Assembly: GCF_001187905.1 (NCBI RefSeq)
Contig: NZ_LGIS01000014.1
Span: 62,001-126,000, forward strand
Reading direction: 5' to 3'
Length of the DNA: 64,000 nucleotides
Source: Pantoea sp. RIT-PI-b
GTDB lineage: Bacteria > Pseudomonadota > Gammaproteobacteria > Enterobacterales > Enterobacteriaceae
The notes below the pieces were generated by a model. It was not told the origin of the DNA. It saw only the letters and a list, made by a program, of their open reading frames with translations, and searched no databases. Position 1 is the stretch's first letter. Every line of letters starts with the position of its first letter. Made by a program: the position numbers and the translations under genes. This document shows, piece by piece, positions 28,033-37,043 of this stretch.

Positions 28033-29220
28033 ATGAGCCTGGATACTGAAATAGTCGAAACACCGCTAGAAGTGGACAAACCGGCATGGGGCGCGGTGTT
28101 TGCCATGGCGTTTGGCGTGTTCGGCCTGATTACCGCTGAATTCTTACCGGTAAGCCTGCTAACGCCAATCGCCGCCTCGCTGCAGATCAGTGAAGGCCAG
28201 GCGGGTCAAACCGTGACCGTCACCGCGCTGGTGGCACTGCTCACCAGTCTGGTGATCGGCAACGTGACGCGTCAGCTCGATCGCCGTTTGGTGATGCTGG
28301 CCTTTACGCTGCTGCTGATTGCCTCCGCACTGCTGGTGGCGTTTGCAGAGAATCTGCCGATGATTCTGCTGGCGCGCGTGCTGCTTGGCATCGCCATTGG
28401 TGGCTTCTGGACGCTTTCTACCGCGATTACCATGCGTTTGGTACCTAGCGATCAGGTGCCGCGCGCGCTCTCTATTGTCTTCAGCGGTATCTCGCTGGCG
28501 ACCATTATTGCTGCGCCGCTGGGGAGCTATCTGGGCGGCATTATCGGCTGGCGTAACATCTTTATACTGACGGCTGCGTTGGGCGTGCTGGCCCTGTTTT
28601 GGCAGTTCTTCACCTTGCCAGCGATGCCGCCTGTGAATAAAGCACGCAGCGGTGGCGTGCTGGATCTGCTGCGTAAAAGCGTGATGCGCTGGGGCATGCT
28701 GGCGGTGATCATGATGTTCACCGGACATTTCGCCTTCTTCACCTATCTGCGTCCCTTCCTTGAAGGCAGCGCGCAGCTTAATGTGAATCAGCTGTCGCTG
28801 GTGCTGCTGGCGTTTGGCGTGGCCAACTTCTTTGGTACTTCGCTGGCCGGTTATCTGGTGACACGCAGCGTGTCGCTGACGCTGACGGCAATGGCGTTGG
28901 TGATGAGCGTGACTGCGCTGGTGCTGGTGAGCTTTGGCGAGGTGTCATGGTTGGTGGCGGCGGGCGTCGCGCTGTGGGGCTTGGCGTTTGGTTCCATGCC
29001 AACCGGCTGGTCAACGTGGATTTCCCGTGCGGTGCCGGATGATGCCGAGTCGGGCGGTGGTTTGCTGGTCGCTACCATTCAGCTGGCGATCACCGCCGGT
29101 GCGGCAGCCGGTGGCTGGATGTTTGATCTGCAAGGGGCTGGCGGCGTGTTTCTTGCCAGCGGCGTGCTCATGCTGTTAGCCGCTATCACCATTTTCACCC
29201 GCGTTCGTCATCACGGTTAA
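28033..29220 (+). CDS. MFS efflux transporter, NepI-like (DHA1)
   Basis: Inner-membrane proton-driven exporter of 395 residues with 12 predicted spans. It resembles E. coli NepI (purine ribonucleoside efflux) in AEFLPVSLLTPIAASLQISEG, GIAIGGFWTLSTAITMRLVP and MPTGWSTWISRAVPDDAE. The similarity is strong enough for the family but not enough to assign the substrate. Divergent from a cupin-AraC regulator, which is the usual set-up for inducible efflux. Confidence 0.82.
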   Translation: MSLDTEIVETPLEVDKPAWGAVFAMAFGVFGLITAEFLPVSLLTPIAASLQISEGQAGQTVTVTALVALLTSLVIGNVTRQLDRRLVMLAFTLLLIASALLVAFAENLPMILLARVLLGIAIGGFWTLSTAITMRLVPSDQVPRALSIVFSGISLATIIAAPLGSYLGGIIGWRNIFILTAALGVLALFWQFFTLPAMPPVNKARSGGVLDLLRKSVMRWGMLAVIMMFTGHFAFFTYLRPFLEGSAQLNVNQLSLVLLAFGVANFFGTSLAGYLVTRSVSLTLTAMALVMSVTALVLVSFGEVSWLVAAGVALWGLAFGSMPTGWSTWISRAVPDDAESGGGLLVATIQLAITAGAAAGGWMFDLQGAGGVFLASGVLMLLAAITIFTRVRHHG

Positions 29221-29226
29221 TCACTA

Positions 29227-29252
29227 CCAGGTCGCCATAAATGGCGACCTGG
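29227..29252 (+). repeat. Palindromic intergenic repeat, family A (single module)
   Basis: A perfect 26-bp palindrome with arms CCAGGTCGCCAT and ATGGCGACCTGG around AA. Only the GTCGCC module is present. It lies just after the MFS gene. Confidence 0.8.
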
Positions 29253-29490
29253 TTGATAACCGCATGGATTCTCATAAATACCTATCACAGCCATTTATCC
29301 TGCCTTTTAACTAAATGTCAGATTTTTAACCGTTTGCACCAAGGTTATTCCAAACGTGCTTTTTATGTTCAAAATAATCGAACAACTACGGCAAATCTCT
29401 CCGCTTTTTACTGATCAATTCTGCGCCTATTATATCTCTCAACAAGGCGATGACGCCTTACTCAATCAAACGTTTATTAAGGAATTGACC

Positions 29491-29700
29491 ATGAAATCTA
29501 TCAAAACTTTTGCTGCTGTTGTTGCTCTTACCGTTCTGCCATTCGCTAGCTTCGCTCAAAGCATCACTGCAACCGCTTCAACGCTGGATGGTGCAGAAGC
29601 GCAAATCGCTGCTCAGGCGCACGAAGCTGGTGCTTCCTACAAAGTGACCGAAGCAAACTTCAACAACGGCGTGCACATGACGGCCGAACTGACCAAATAA
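29491..29700 (+). CDS. Small DUF1471 (YhcN/BhsA-like) periplasmic protein
   Basis: Secreted protein of 69 residues. The signal peptide (MKSIKTFAAVVALTVLPFAS) ends FA or AQS. The mature part has the short alpha/beta pattern of the BhsA/McbA/YhcN family (AEAQIAAQAHEAGASYKVTE then VHMTAELTK). Members respond to stress and affect biofilm and surface properties. AAGGA precedes the ATG at 29491, so the longer open frame was cut there. About 270 bp of AT-rich sequence upstream probably holds its promoter. Confidence 0.78.
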   Translation: MKSIKTFAAVVALTVLPFASFAQSITATASTLDGAEAQIAAQAHEAGASYKVTEANFNNGVHMTAELTK

Positions 29701-29785
29701 GTTGCGTTAACGTTCTGTGCTGACAGGGTGCCTCCGGGCGCCCTGGCGGCGTTGCTAACCTGATAAAATCCTGTCACTTTCCCTC

Positions 29786-29804
29786 CGAAATGATTACTAT
29801 TCTC
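29786..29804 (+). promoter_or_regulatory. Weak Fur-box-like site upstream of yncE
   Basis: CGAAATGATTACTATTCTC matches 12 of 19 positions of the Fur consensus by my count. E. coli yncE is reported as iron-regulated, which makes the match more interesting, but it is a weak site. Confidence 0.35.
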
Positions 29805-29914
29805 AAAAAGTAACATCCTTCGTCGGCTCGCCTCGGGCTGTCTTTTTAACATTGGTTGTAATGTCGAGCTTTCACTTCACTGCCATCAGGCGGTGTTTTT
29901 GCTATGGAGAAGTT

Positions 29915-30967
29915 ATGAAGGCGAATAAAAAATCGTGGGCGCTGCGTCCTCTGTTGCTGGCAACGGCGCTGTTCTCTACCTCTGCGGCGATCGCGGCGGA
30001 AACTCAGCCATTGAATCAGGTGATTTCAAAAGGCGCTTATGAGCTGGCGTTTAGCAATAGCGATAACGCGCTGTTCCTGGCGACCGCGCAAAGCACAACC
30101 GACAAAAAAGGCGGCACCGTTTATCGTCTTGATCCGCAGGATCTGGCGGTGAAGCAAACCATCAACACCGATCTGCCGACCTTTGGCGCGGCGCTCAATC
30201 AGAAAACCAATATTCTCTATTTGGGTAACACGCGTGATGCTGCACTGACCGCAGTGGATGCCACCAGCGGCAAAGTGATCAATACGCTGGTGCTGGATGG
30301 GCGTAAGCGCAGCGAAACCGTGCGTCCGCTGCAGCCGCGTCAGCTGGCGGTCGATGCGGCTACCGATCGCGTTTACATCACCGGCCTGGGTGAGCAGAGC
30401 GTGGTGTGGGTGGTGGATGGCAAAACCCTGAAACTGATCAGCACCGTGCCGAACACCGGCAAAATGGGTACCGGTCTGGCGATCGATTCTGCCGCGCAAA
30501 AGCTGTACGTCACCAATGCGGATAACGAGCTGGTGACCATCAATACGCGCCTGAATGCGATTGAAAAGCGTCAGAAAATTGAGGGCGACAAAGATCATTT
30601 CTTCCTCAACATCTCGCTGGATACCCAAGGCCATCGCGCTTTCCTCAGCGACTCTAAGCAGTCGCAGGTGCTGGTGCTGGACACCCGCACGCAGCAAGTG
30701 ATTCACAAGATCGATGTGCCGGAATCGCTGGCGGTGTTGTTCAATGCCGATCGTGATGAGCTATACGTCACCCACCGTAAAGCGGGTGAAATCAGCATCA
30801 TCGACGCCAGCAGCTACAAGGTGAAACGCACGGTGAAAGCACCTGGCCTGCCAAACAGCCTGGCGCTCTCAGCCGATGGCAAAACGCTGTTTGTCAGTAT
30901 CAAACAGCCAGGTTCACGCAAAGAGCCACCGAAGAATCCGGACAGCGTGTTACGCATCGCCCTTTAA
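29915..30967 (+). CDS. yncE: YncE family periplasmic beta-propeller protein
   Basis: Secreted seven-bladed propeller protein of 350 residues (E. coli YncE has 353). The signal peptide ends AIAAE. Shared blocks include KGAYELAFSNSDNALFLATA, VRPLQPRQLAVDAATDRVYI, GKMGTGLAID, FFLNISLDTQGHRAFLSDS and the end PDSVLRIAL. The biochemical role is unknown. The E. coli protein binds DNA in vitro and is iron-regulated. The frame is open 21 codons further upstream, but GGAGAAGTT precedes the ATG at 29915, which also gives a proper signal peptide. Confidence 0.9.
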   Translation: MKANKKSWALRPLLLATALFSTSAAIAAETQPLNQVISKGAYELAFSNSDNALFLATAQSTTDKKGGTVYRLDPQDLAVKQTINTDLPTFGAALNQKTNILYLGNTRDAALTAVDATSGKVINTLVLDGRKRSETVRPLQPRQLAVDAATDRVYITGLGEQSVVWVVDGKTLKLISTVPNTGKMGTGLAIDSAAQKLYVTNADNELVTINTRLNAIEKRQKIEGDKDHFFLNISLDTQGHRAFLSDSKQSQVLVLDTRTQQVIHKIDVPESLAVLFNADRDELYVTHRKAGEISIIDASSYKVKRTVKAPGLPNSLALSADGKTLFVSIKQPGSRKEPPKNPDSVLRIAL

Positions 30968-31092
30968 TCCCCGTCATACTTCAAGCCGCAGGTGCGTTGG
31001 CTGCGTGTGCTCGCCCCGGTCACTTACTTTAGTAAGCTCCCGGGGACTCACACCCTTGCCGCCTTCCTGCAACTTGAATTATTTAGGGGATA
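30968..31092 (-). repeat. ERIC (IRU) element
   Basis: Full-length copy of about 125 bp. It starts CCCCGTCATACTTCAAG, has GTCACTTACTTTAGTAAGCT and CTTGCCGCCTTCCTGCAAC in the middle, and ends GAATTATTTAGGGGAT. It begins right after the yncE stop. Confidence 0.92.
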
Positions 31093-31204
31093 TCTGGTTT
31101 TACTGGGCGGCTTGTGCCGCCCTTTGCATTTCTGGCATTCGCTGCGTTTTTATCGCCACAGATACGCTACCTTGTAGGACGACAACACCATAAGAGAGGA
31201 CGCT

Positions 31205-32845
31205 ATGAGCCAGTTTTTTATGCATGAGAAAAACGATCTGGTAAACGAAGCCATCGAAGGGGTTTTACTCAGTACGCCGTGGCATAACCTCAGTCGCCTC
31301 GATCTTGGCGATGAGATCCGTGTGGTGGTGCGTTCGGACTGGGATAAGAGCAAAGTGGCGCTGATTTCGGGTGGCGGTTCCGGTCATGAACCGGCGCATG
31401 CCGGATTCGTCGGTAAAGGCATGCTGACGGCGGCGGTGTGTGGCGACATTTTTGCCTCGCCGAGCGTCGATGCGGTGCTGAACGCCATCGTGAACGTCAC
31501 CGGCGACGCCGGTTGTCTGCTGATTGTGAAGAACTATACCGGCGACCGCCTCAACTTTGGTCTGGCGGCCGAGAAAGCCAAAAATCTGGGCTACAAGGTC
31601 GAGCTGGTGATGGTGCAGGATGATATCGCGCTGCCGGAAAACCCGCAGCCGCGCGGCATTGCGGGTACGGTGCTGGTGCACAAAATCGCTGGCTATGCGG
31701 CGGAGCAGGGACAATCACTCGATGAGGTCAAAGCGCTGGCGCAGCGCGCGATTGATGCCACCTCGTCGATTGGTCTGGCTTTTGCCACCTGTCATGTGCC
31801 GGGCGAAAAGCGCGATGAACGCGTCGAGCCAGGCCACAGCGAGCTCGGCATGGGTATTCACGGCGAGCCAGGTGTGGTGACGCTCGATACGCAAAACAGC
31901 CGTAAAATCAGCAGCATCATGACTGATAAACTGGCGCAGGCGTTACCGGAAGGCAAGCAGGCGCTACTGCTGATCAACAATCTCGGCGGCTTCTCGCAGC
32001 TGGAGCTGGCGCTGTTAACGCGTGAAGTGCTGCAGTCGCCGCTGGCGGCGCGCATCACCCATCTGATTGGTCCGGCGACGCTGGTGAGTGCGCTGGATAT
32101 GAAAGGCTTCTCACTGTCGTTGCTGGCGCTGGAAGAGCCGTTTCTGGCAGCATTAAGCGCGCCGGTTCAGGTGCTGGGCTGGGTGCCGGTGTATGACTTT
32201 GCGCCGATCAGCCTGCAACGTGCGGAGAAAATCGGCAGCGTGCTGGATTTTGATGCGTCTGAGAATGCCGAAGTGGCGAAGATTGTTGCAGGCGTCACGC
32301 AAACGTTGATCGATCTGGAGAGCGAGCTGAATGCGCTGGATGCCAAAGTTGGCGACGGCGATACCGGTTCAACCTTTGCCGCCGGCGCGAAGAAGATTCA
32401 GCGCGGCCTGAAGGACAAGCAGCTGCCACTGAATGAGCTGCCCACCTTGCTGGCGCTGATTGGTGAGCAACTGGCAACGGTGATGGGCGGATCGAGCGGC
32501 GTATTGATGTCGATTCTGTTCACCAGCGCCGGCCAGCAGCTGGAAGAGGGCAGCGCGCTACCGCAGGCGTTGATGCACGGTCTGGAACGCATGAAGCATT
32601 ATGGCGGCGCACAGCCGGGCCATCGTACGTTAGTCGATGCGCTGCAACCGGCGCTGGAAGCGTTAGTGGCGGGCGAGTCGCTGGCGGCGGCCGCTAAAGC
32701 CGCTCAGCAAGGCGCGGATGCGACTGCGCAGATGCAGAGCGCCAAAGCGGGACGATCGGCCTATCTGAATCAGCAAAGTCTGGATGGGGTGAAAGATCCG
32801 GGCGCGTATGCGATTGAGAAGGTGTTTGCGGTGTTAGCGCGGTAG
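31205..32845 (+). CDS. Dihydroxyacetone kinase, fused DhaK-DhaL
   Basis: Cytoplasmic kinase of 546 residues that phosphorylates dihydroxyacetone (and possibly glyceraldehyde) with ATP. The DhaK domain (1-330) has ISGGGSGHEPAHAGFVG and GMGIHGEPG, whose His at about residue 219 forms the covalent bond with the substrate. The DhaL domain (about 355-546) has the nucleotide/Mg motif DAKVGDGDTGSTFAAGA. The fusion marks it as the ATP-dependent Citrobacter type rather than the PTS-dependent E. coli DhaKLM type. GAGAGGA precedes the ATG. No glycerol genes are nearby. Confidence 0.93.
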   Translation: MSQFFMHEKNDLVNEAIEGVLLSTPWHNLSRLDLGDEIRVVVRSDWDKSKVALISGGGSGHEPAHAGFVGKGMLTAAVCGDIFASPSVDAVLNAIVNVTGDAGCLLIVKNYTGDRLNFGLAAEKAKNLGYKVELVMVQDDIALPENPQPRGIAGTVLVHKIAGYAAEQGQSLDEVKALAQRAIDATSSIGLAFATCHVPGEKRDERVEPGHSELGMGIHGEPGVVTLDTQNSRKISSIMTDKLAQALPEGKQALLLINNLGGFSQLELALLTREVLQSPLAARITHLIGPATLVSALDMKGFSLSLLALEEPFLAALSAPVQVLGWVPVYDFAPISLQRAEKIGSVLDFDASENAEVAKIVAGVTQTLIDLESELNALDAKVGDGDTGSTFAAGAKKIQRGLKDKQLPLNELPTLLALIGEQLATVMGGSSGVLMSILFTSAGQQLEEGSALPQALMHGLERMKHYGGAQPGHRTLVDALQPALEALVAGESLAAAAKAAQQGADATAQMQSAKAGRSAYLNQQSLDGVKDPGAYAIEKVFAVLAR

Positions 32846-32853
32846 ATTGTGCG

Positions 32854-32963
32854 GGCTGATGCCCTCACCCCGGCCCTCTCCCACGGGAGAGGGAGATGCT
32901 GCAACATGCTCGATCGGTTCCCTCTCCCGCTTGCGGGAGAGGGTTAGGGTGAGGGCATCAGCC
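32854..32963 (+). repeat. Palindromic element, family C, with terminal inverted repeats
   Basis: 110 bp bounded by perfect 16-bp inverted repeats GGCTGATGCCCTCACC and GGTGAGGGCATCAGCC. Inside are two GAGAGGG-type hairpins (CCCTCTCCCACGGGAGAGGG and CCCTCTCCCGCTTGCGGGAG). No reading frame or clear target duplication is seen. It lies between the convergent dhaK and sbmA ends. The related copy is at 9395-9489. Confidence 0.8.
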
Positions 32964-32978
32964 GCACCAAACCGCACC

Positions 32979-34214
32979 TTACTCTGCCGCTTCGCGCATC
33001 ATCTCATCATGCGGAATATCATCCAGAATCTGTTCGAAACTGCGCAGACGTTTGTAGATCGACATCAGCGTAATCAGCGTTGACCACGAGGTGATCAAAT
33101 ACTGAAACGATGACCGCACCTGATCAAACACGTTGGTGATCTGGTTCAGCAGACCCAGCGTAATGGTGCCCGCCACAATCGACGGAAACAGCACAAACAG
33201 CCCGAACACGTTATCCACCTGCAGATACATAATGCGCGTGATGTTGAAGTACAAATAGTGGAAATAGAGGCGGAAATAGTTCTGACGCACGCGGCTAAAC
33301 AGCTCATGCACCGTAGGCGGTGAGGCGCGCTGTGGATCGTCTTCGCCGTACACCAACTCCTTACGATAGGCCGCTTCCACACGCTGATTGCGGAACTCCA
33401 GCCCCGGCAGTTTTATCCCCACCATCGCCAGCAGCGCGGTACCAAAAAGCGACCATAGCAGCGCGGCAATCACCAGCGCATAAGGAATGCTGCCGAGAAT
33501 GGGCACCTCTTTCACATGGTGCGACAGCGTCACCAGCACCGGCAAGAACGCCACCAGCGTCATAATCGCCTGAATAAAGTTAATGCCCCAATCCTGCAGC
33601 GTACCGGCGAAGCGCATGGTGTCTTCCTGCACACGCTGCGCTGCACCCTCAACCAGACGCAGACGCTGCCAGTTATGCATGTAGTAATTATTCATCGCGG
33701 TACGCCAGCGGAACACCCAGTGGCTGACGAAGAACGAGTTCATCACGCCAATCACCACCGCAATCAGCGCAATGCCGAGAAACGCCAACACTTGCACATA
33801 GAACTGATGGATGGCGACGGAACCGGCTTTGGTCAGCGCCTGTTGAATCATGTCGTAGAACGGGCCGTACCAGGCGTTGACGCCCACGCCAACCTGCACG
33901 CCAAACCAGGTGACAAAGATGATCAGTATCGAACCCCACACCGACCAGCGCTGCCACGGATGGTTATCAATCACGCGCCACGCAAGGCCAAAAATCCCGG
34001 CGACAATCCAGTAATAGGCATAAAACCACAGCTGGCTAGCATGAATAAAACGGCTGGCGTTGGTTGGCAAAGGTTGTTGCATCGCCGCCTGAAACGCAGG
34101 CCAGCGCGCGGGGAGATCATTGAAAAAGCCAAACCAGGCAAAAATTGCTATCAAACTCCAAATCGCAGCTGAGCTGAAAAACAGCGTTGGCCGCGGAAAA
34201 AAGGACTTAAACAT
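32979..34214 (-). CDS. sbmA: Peptide antibiotic transporter SbmA
   Basis: Inner-membrane proton-driven importer of 411 residues of the SbmA/BacA family. It takes up microcins, bleomycin and proline-rich host peptides, and its normal cargo is not settled. It closely follows E. coli SbmA: starts MFKSFFPRP, has VAVNAWY-like GVGVNAWYGPFYDMIQQAL, RWRTAMNNYYM, EGAAQRVQEDTMRFA and YFNITRIMYLQVDNVFGLF. A GTG two codons earlier is possible, but the ATG at 34214 has GGAG at good spacing and fits E. coli. The gene stands alone. Confidence 0.94.
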   Translation of the reverse strand: MFKSFFPRPTLFFSSAAIWSLIAIFAWFGFFNDLPARWPAFQAAMQQPLPTNASRFIHASQLWFYAYYWIVAGIFGLAWRVIDNHPWQRWSVWGSILIIFVTWFGVQVGVGVNAWYGPFYDMIQQALTKAGSVAIHQFYVQVLAFLGIALIAVVIGVMNSFFVSHWVFRWRTAMNNYYMHNWQRLRLVEGAAQRVQEDTMRFAGTLQDWGINFIQAIMTLVAFLPVLVTLSHHVKEVPILGSIPYALVIAALLWSLFGTALLAMVGIKLPGLEFRNQRVEAAYRKELVYGEDDPQRASPPTVHELFSRVRQNYFRLYFHYLYFNITRIMYLQVDNVFGLFVLFPSIVAGTITLGLLNQITNVFDQVRSSFQYLITSWSTLITLMSIYKRLRSFEQILDDIPHDEMMREAAE

Positions 34215-34388
34215 AGGCACTCCGCTGTTGTGTGTACTCTTTTATACCGCTTTAGACATCTCTCTGTCTGTTGTCGGTTGTATCTGACGATGACAGTCTG
34301 GCCGCTGCGATGTAAAGCGGCAGCGACAATTGTTAAGTAATTAGTGCGAATTTGTTTCTAAGAACTAATTAATCCACAGCAATGGTGT

Positions 34389-34420
34389 TACAATATTTGC
34401 ACTGTTACCGGTAACAGTGC
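34389..34420 (+). promoter_or_regulatory. GntR-type operator and -10 box of the gluconate dehydrogenase operon
   Basis: A perfect 22-bp palindrome at 34399-34420, each half being GCACTGTTACC or its complement, contains the GntR core TGTTACCGGTAACA. A -10-like TACAAT stands at 34389-34394, so the palindrome would cover the transcription start and block RNA polymerase. It lies 90 bp before the first gene of an operon that oxidises gluconate, the known inducer of GntR in enterobacteria. Confidence 0.75.
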
Positions 34421-34510
34421 TGCTGTATCCCTTAAGCTATCAATAAAAAAACAATACAACGCAACTACTTAACTTTCATGCCGCATTATATGTGGTACTG
34501 AGGCAATGTC

Positions 34511-35245
34511 ATGTCAGAACAAAAAAATGGTCATTCTCGCCGGGATTTTCTGCTGAGAACCATCACCCTGGCGCCGGCAATGGCGGTGGGCAGTACGGCG
34601 ATGGGCGCTTTGGTGGTGCCGATGGCCGCCGGGGCAGCCGAACAACATTCATCACCGCAACAGGCGCGTAGCTACCAGCCAACCTGGTTCACCGCCGAAG
34701 AGTTTGCCTTCATTACTGCAGCGGTGGCGCGCCTGATCCCCAGCGATGATCGCGGTCCTGGCGCACTCGAAGCCGGCGTACCGGAGTTTATCGATCGCCA
34801 AATGAACACGCCTTATGCCACCGGTAACAACTGGTACATGCAAGGCCCATTCAATCCCGACCTGCCGAAAGAGCTGGGCTATCAGCTGCCGCTGGTGCCG
34901 CAGCAGATCTATCGTCTCGGCCTCGCCGATGCCGATGGCTGGAGCAAAAAACAGCACGGCAAAGTGTTCGCTGAGCTAACCGGTGAACAGCAAGATGCGC
35001 TGCTGACCGCGTTTGAAAGCGGCCACGCGGAATTCCCGCAGCTGCCCGCTAAAACCTTCTTCTCCTTCCTGCTGCAAAACACCCGCGAGGGTTACTTCAG
35101 CGATCCGATCCACGGCGGCAATCAAGGCATGGTGGGCTGGAAGCTGATTGGCTTCCCAGGCGCACGCGCTGACTTTATGGATTGGGTGGAACGCGGCGAA
35201 CGTTATCCGTTCCCGTCAGTGGATATTCGCGGGGAGAGGACCTAA
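34511..35245 (+). CDS. Gluconate 2-dehydrogenase, small (gamma) subunit
   Basis: Subunit of the membrane-bound enzyme that oxidises D-gluconate to 2-keto-D-gluconate in the periplasm (244 residues). A twin-arginine signal S-R-R-D-F-L (about residues 9-14) is followed by a hydrophobic stretch. The protein then belongs to the gluconate 2-dehydrogenase subunit 3 family ([21 protein letters not shown] and [19 protein letters not shown]). It is thought to carry the FAD subunit out through the Tat system, since that subunit has no signal of its own. First of three genes; the stop is 2 bp before the GTG of the next. Confidence 0.92.
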   Translation: MSEQKNGHSRRDFLLRTITLAPAMAVGSTAMGALVVPMAAGAAEQHSSPQQARSYQPTWFTAEEFAFITAAVARLIPSDDRGPGALEAGVPEFIDRQMNTPYATGNNWYMQGPFNPDLPKELGYQLPLVPQQIYRLGLADADGWSKKQHGKVFAELTGEQQDALLTAFESGHAEFPQLPAKTFFSFLLQNTREGYFSDPIHGGNQGMVGWKLIGFPGARADFMDWVERGERYPFPSVDIRGERT

Positions 35246-35247
35246 GC

Positions 35248-37032
35248 GTGGCAAATGAATTGAAAAAAGTGGATGCGGTCGTGGTCGGTTTCGGCTGGGC
35301 GGGCGCGATTATGGCGAAAGAGCTGACCGAAGCGGGCCTGAATGTGGTGGCGCTGGAGCGCGGTCCGCATCGCGATACCTATCCGGATGGATCCTATCCG
35401 CAGTCGATCGATGAATTGACCTACAACATCCGTAAAAAGCTGTTCCAGGATCTGTCGAAAAGCACCGTGACCATCCGTCACGATGCATCGCAGACTGCTG
35501 TGCCGTATCGTCAGCTGGCGGCATTTCTGCCGGGCACCGGCACCGGCGGCGCCGGCCTGCACTGGTCGGGCGTGCATTTCCGCGTCGATCCGGTCGAGCT
35601 CAACCTGCGCAGCCACTATGAGCAGCGCTATGGTAAAAAATTCATCCCGGAAGGCATGACGATTCAGGATTTCGGCGTCAATTATGACGAACTGGAACCC
35701 TTCTTCGATCAGGCCGAGAAAGTGTTCGGCACCTCGGGCAGCGCCTGGTCGATCAAAGGCAAGCTGCTGGGCAAAGAGAAGGGCGGCAACCCGTATGCGC
35801 CCGACCGCTCCAGCGACTTCCCGCTGCCAGCGCAGAAGCGCACCTACTCGGCGCAGCTGTTTGCGCAGGCGGCGGAATCGGTGGGATATCATCCGTATGA
35901 TATGCCGTCGGCCAACACCTCTGGCCCGTACACCAACACTTACGGCGCACAGATGGGCCCGTGCAACTTCTGCGGTTTCTGCAGCGGTTACGCCTGCTAT
36001 ATGTATTCCAAAGCGTCGCCAAACGTTAACATCCTGCCGGCGCTGCGTCAGGAGCCGAAATTCGAGCTGCGCAATAATTCTTACGTGCTGCGCGTTAATC
36101 TGACTGATGATAAAAAGCGCGCCACCGGCGTGACCTATCTCGATGGTCAGGGCCGCGAAGTGGTGCAGCCGGCGGATCTGGTGATCCTGTCTGCATTCCA
36201 GTTCCACAACGTGCACCTGATGCTGCTCTCCGGCATCGGTCAGCCGTATAACCCGATTTCCAACGAAGGTGTGGTGGGCCGTAACTTTGCCTACCAGAAC
36301 ATCTCGACGCTGAAAGCGCTGTTCGACAAAAACACCACCACCAACCCGTTTATCGGTGCCGGTGGCGCGGGTGTGGCGGTGGATGATTTCAACGCCGATA
36401 ACTTTGATCACGGCCCACATGGCTTCGTCGGCGGTTCGCCGTTCTGGGTTAACCAGGCCGGTACCAAGCCGATCTCCGGTTTACCGACACCAAAAGGCAC
36501 GCCGAACTGGGGCAGCCAGTGGAAATCGGCGGTAGCCGATACCTACAACCATCACATTTCGATGGATGCGCACGGCGCGCACCAGTCGTACCGCGCCAAC
36601 TATCTCGATCTCGATCCGAACTACAAAGATGCCTACGGCCAGCCGCTGCTGCGTATGACCTTTGACTGGCAGGACAACGACATCAAGATGGCGCAATTCA
36701 TGATTGAGAAGATGCGCAAAATCACCGAAGCGATGAACCCGAAAATGATCATCGGCGGCGCGAAAGGTCCCGGCACCCACTTCGATACCACCATATATCA
36801 AACCACGCACATGAGCGGCGGGGCGATTATGGGTGAAGATCCGAAAACCAGCGCGGTTAACCGCTATCTGCAGAGCTGGGATGTGCCAAACGTGTTTGTG
36901 CCAGGCGCCTCAGCGTTCCCGCAAGGACTTGGCTACAACCCAACCGGCATGGTGGCGGCGTTGACTTACTGGTCAGCCAAAGCCATTCGTGAACAGTATC
37001 TGAAAAACCCCGGCCCGCTGGTACAGGCATAA
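35248..37032 (+). CDS. Gluconate 2-dehydrogenase, FAD (large) subunit
   Basis: GMC-type flavoprotein of 594 residues that carries out the hydride transfer from gluconate. The N-terminal dinucleotide fold VVVGFGWAGAIMAKEL binds FAD. The CNFCGFCSGYAC cluster of Cys near residue 240-250 is typical of the three-subunit dehydrogenases, where it may bind an Fe-S centre. The C-terminal motif ASAFPQGLGYNPTGMVAAL completes the FAD site. The start is GTG at 35248, placed seven bases after GGGGAGAGGA. An open frame begins 22 codons earlier, inside the previous gene. No signal peptide is present, consistent with export as a complex. Confidence 0.93.
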   Translation: MANELKKVDAVVVGFGWAGAIMAKELTEAGLNVVALERGPHRDTYPDGSYPQSIDELTYNIRKKLFQDLSKSTVTIRHDASQTAVPYRQLAAFLPGTGTGGAGLHWSGVHFRVDPVELNLRSHYEQRYGKKFIPEGMTIQDFGVNYDELEPFFDQAEKVFGTSGSAWSIKGKLLGKEKGGNPYAPDRSSDFPLPAQKRTYSAQLFAQAAESVGYHPYDMPSANTSGPYTNTYGAQMGPCNFCGFCSGYACYMYSKASPNVNILPALRQEPKFELRNNSYVLRVNLTDDKKRATGVTYLDGQGREVVQPADLVILSAFQFHNVHLMLLSGIGQPYNPISNEGVVGRNFAYQNISTLKALFDKNTTTNPFIGAGGAGVAVDDFNADNFDHGPHGFVGGSPFWVNQAGTKPISGLPTPKGTPNWGSQWKSAVADTYNHHISMDAHGAHQSYRANYLDLDPNYKDAYGQPLLRMTFDWQDNDIKMAQFMIEKMRKITEAMNPKMIIGGAKGPGTHFDTTIYQTTHMSGGAIMGEDPKTSAVNRYLQSWDVPNVFVPGASAFPQGLGYNPTGMVAALTYWSAKAIREQYLKNPGPLVQA

Positions 37033-37043
37033 GGAACACGGCG

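Noticed and set aside
32847..33083. 78-codon open frame starting after dhaK with SPTGEG and RERVRVRA peptides
   Set aside because: This is the usual translation of a family C repeat followed by the antisense end of sbmA.
35242..36420. Long open frame (392 codons) on the minus strand opposite the gluconate dehydrogenase FAD subunit
   Set aside because: It is a codon-bias shadow of the real gene: His/Arg/Gly-rich, with no family pattern and no ribosome-binding site.
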